Shown: piece by piece, positions 13,602 through 14,674 of the stretch
How positions within the stretch are numbered: position 1 is the first letter of the stretch
How the letters are laid out: each line of letters opens with the position of its first letter
DNA from: an uncultured Legionella sp.
Lineage (GTDB): Bacteria; Pseudomonadota; Gammaproteobacteria; Legionellales; Legionellaceae
Assembly: GCA_903885895.1 (NCBI GenBank)
Contig: CAISKC010000549.1
Span: 1-14,674 of the forward strand
Reading direction: 5' to 3'
Length of the DNA stretch: 14,674 nt
Notes under the pieces: generated by a model
Databases searched by the model: none
Told to the model about the DNA's origin: nothing
The model's input: only the letters and a program-made list of their open reading frames with translations
Position numbers and translations under genes: made by a program

Positions 13602-14021
13602 CTAAGGTTTGACCACTGCCAATATTACAATAACAAACAGTAATAAAGTTGGGATCTCATTAAATATTCGATAAAATTTGGTGGAATGTTTGTTATGTTT
13701 TTCAGCAAAGCATTTCACACAATAGCCACAATAACCGTGGTAAATCCATAATAATCCTACCATAGCTAGTTTAAATTGCATCCAACCAGCATGCGCATAA
13801 TAAACAGGATCATTGCTAAATAACCAAAGTCCCAACCCAGTTGTCATGACACCTGCAGGGCACATAATTGCATAAAACAACCGAAATTCCATCGTCTGAA
13901 AACGCTCAATGCTGGTTTTATCTTTTGCCTGCGTATGGTAGACAAATAAACGAGGAAGATAAAATAACCCAGCAAACCAAGTTACCATTGTAATGATATG
14001 AAACGCTTTGATGATCAACAT
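13602..14021 (-). CDS. hemJ: HemJ-family protoporphyrinogen IX oxidase
   Basis: 139 residues with about four membrane segments, matching the usual 140-residue HemJ (UPF0093). The N-terminus IKAFHIITMVTWFAGLFYLPRLFVYH is the family signature; H8 is the conserved histidine linked to haem binding, and R24 and the lysine in MQFKLAMVGLL (about residue 84) are also conserved. HemJ oxidises protoporphyrinogen IX to protoporphyrin IX at the inner membrane, the step before iron insertion in haem synthesis, in bacteria that lack HemG or HemY. The ATG at 14021 has TAGGAGAAAGAC immediately upstream, with the ribosome site overlapping the stop of the TerC-family gene, so the two are probably co-transcribed. 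The gene converges on the rubredoxin gene. Confidence 0.93.
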   Translation of the reverse strand: MLIIKAFHIITMVTWFAGLFYLPRLFVYHTQAKDKTSIERFQTMEFRLFYAIMCPAGVMTTGLGLWLFSNDPVYYAHAGWMQFKLAMVGLLWIYHGYCGYCVKCFAEKHNKHSTKFYRIFNEIPTLLLFVIVILAVVKP

Positions 14022-14030
14022 GTCTTTCTC

Positions 14031-14674
14031 CTATTTACGACGTATTTTACGTTGTTGTTTTCTTTTAAGCATATTTAAGAGCTCAATACTCAATGAAAAC
14101 AGTATAACCACATACAGATATTCTCTAGGGATATGAAAAGAACACCCATCTGCAATCAAAAAGGTACCAATCAACAACAAAAAAGATAAAGCTAACATTT
14201 TAATTGTAGGATAAGCACGAATAAATTGAGTGATAACCGCACTCAAATACAGCATACCAATAATTGCGATGCTAATCGCTAACGCCATGATCCAAAATTC
14301 ATTGGTTAATCCAATAGCAGTCATCACAGAGTCTATGGAAAATATAAGATCCATCAGCGCTACTTGCAACACAACATCCCAAAAAGAATGACGTATTTTA
14401 GTTTCGCGGCGCAACTCTCGCTGAGGCGTCATCTCAAAATGAATTTCCTGAATGGCTTTCGTAATTAAAAACAATCCTCCAATCAGTAGAAATAAAGAGT
14501 GAATGGAAAAAGGAATATCTCTAATGACAAACAATATTTTATTGAAACTTACTAACACAACAGCAAAAGCTAACAAAAACAGACGCGCTATCCAAGCAAA
14601 CGTCAATCCCCAATACCGAGCTCGTTGCCGATTACTCATAGGTAATTTTTCTGTTAAAATCGATAAGAAAATTA
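14031..14674 (-). CDS. TerC-family integral membrane protein, 5' end cut by the right window edge
   Basis: The visible part has about six membrane segments with the TerC-family blocks LFLIGGLFLITKAIQEIH, VALMDLIFSIDSVMTAIGL (the conserved F-S-x-D-S motif), RAYPTIKMLALSFLLLIG and DGCSFHIPREYLY. The first in-frame ATG in the window is at 14639, but the frame stays open to the edge and reads IFLSILTEKLP before it. This matches the family's usual I-F-I-S-I-L-x-x-K-L-P segment upstream of QRARxxG, so the real start, with the conserved G-x-D-N motif, lies beyond 14674. TerC-family (YgdQ/YoaE-like) proteins are inner-membrane proteins linked to metal ion handling; the exact role is not known here. 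It is followed 9 bases later by hemJ. Confidence 0.88.
   Translation of the reverse strand, partial: IFLSILTEKLPMSNRQRARYWGLTFAWIARLFLLAFAVVLVSFNKILFVIRDIPFSIHSLFLLIGGLFLITKAIQEIHFEMTPQRELRRETKIRHSFWDVVLQVALMDLIFSIDSVMTAIGLTNEFWIMALAISIAIIGMLYLSAVITQFIRAYPTIKMLALSFLLLIGTFLIADGCSFHIPREYLYVVILFSLSIELLNMLKRKQQRKIRRK

Overview
The window looks like a chromosomal segment of a moderately AT-rich gammaproteobacterium of the Legionella/Coxiella type (order Legionellales). The main support is a close homologue of the Legionella Mip surface peptidyl-prolyl isomerase, together with a gammaproteobacterial housekeeping set (truA, folD, rlmJ, yciB, hemJ, a TerC-family gene), many short imperfect palindromes between genes, and a DOT1-like methyltransferase of the kind expected in an intracellular bacterium. 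I cannot assign a genus from the sequence alone.

Layout, left to right. 1-299 (minus) is the 5' part of truA, divergent from folD (plus). folD converges on a tiny acidic protein gene (minus). A 317-base gap holding a roughly 100-base palindromic repeat follows. Next is a plus-strand run, rlmJ - mltD-like - exported LOG-domain protein (1813-4849), with overlapping or close genes. It converges on a minus-strand run of four genes (8188 down to 4859): a small secreted protein, an unrecognised protein with a C-terminal hydrophobic hairpin, a DOT1-fold methyltransferase, and a MASE1-like membrane protein translationally coupled to the methyltransferase. The first two gaps in this run carry palindromic elements.

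From 8339 to 11019 (plus) lies yciB followed by an OmpR/QseB/PmrA-type response regulator and its sensor kinase, probably one operon. The kinase gene overlaps the convergent ampG-like transporter tail-to-tail by 87 bases. Upstream of ampG on the minus strand is the mip homologue, with two hairpin-forming repeats between them. A 69-base palindrome and an unexplained open frame separate mip from a rubredoxin gene (plus). The rubredoxin gene converges on a minus-strand pair, a TerC-family membrane protein followed by hemJ. The TerC gene runs off the right edge: its reading frame stays open to the last base, with good family similarity upstream of the first in-window ATG.

Functionally most of the window is housekeeping: tRNA and rRNA modification, one-carbon metabolism, peptidoglycan turnover (MltD-like transglycosylase and AmpG-like muropeptide importer), septation and envelope upkeep, haem synthesis and electron transfer. 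The parts most worth following up are the DOT1-like methyltransferase with its coupled membrane partner, the LOG-type nucleotide hydrolase that carries a signal peptide, the unrecognised hydrophobic-hairpin protein, and the several unrelated intergenic palindromes.
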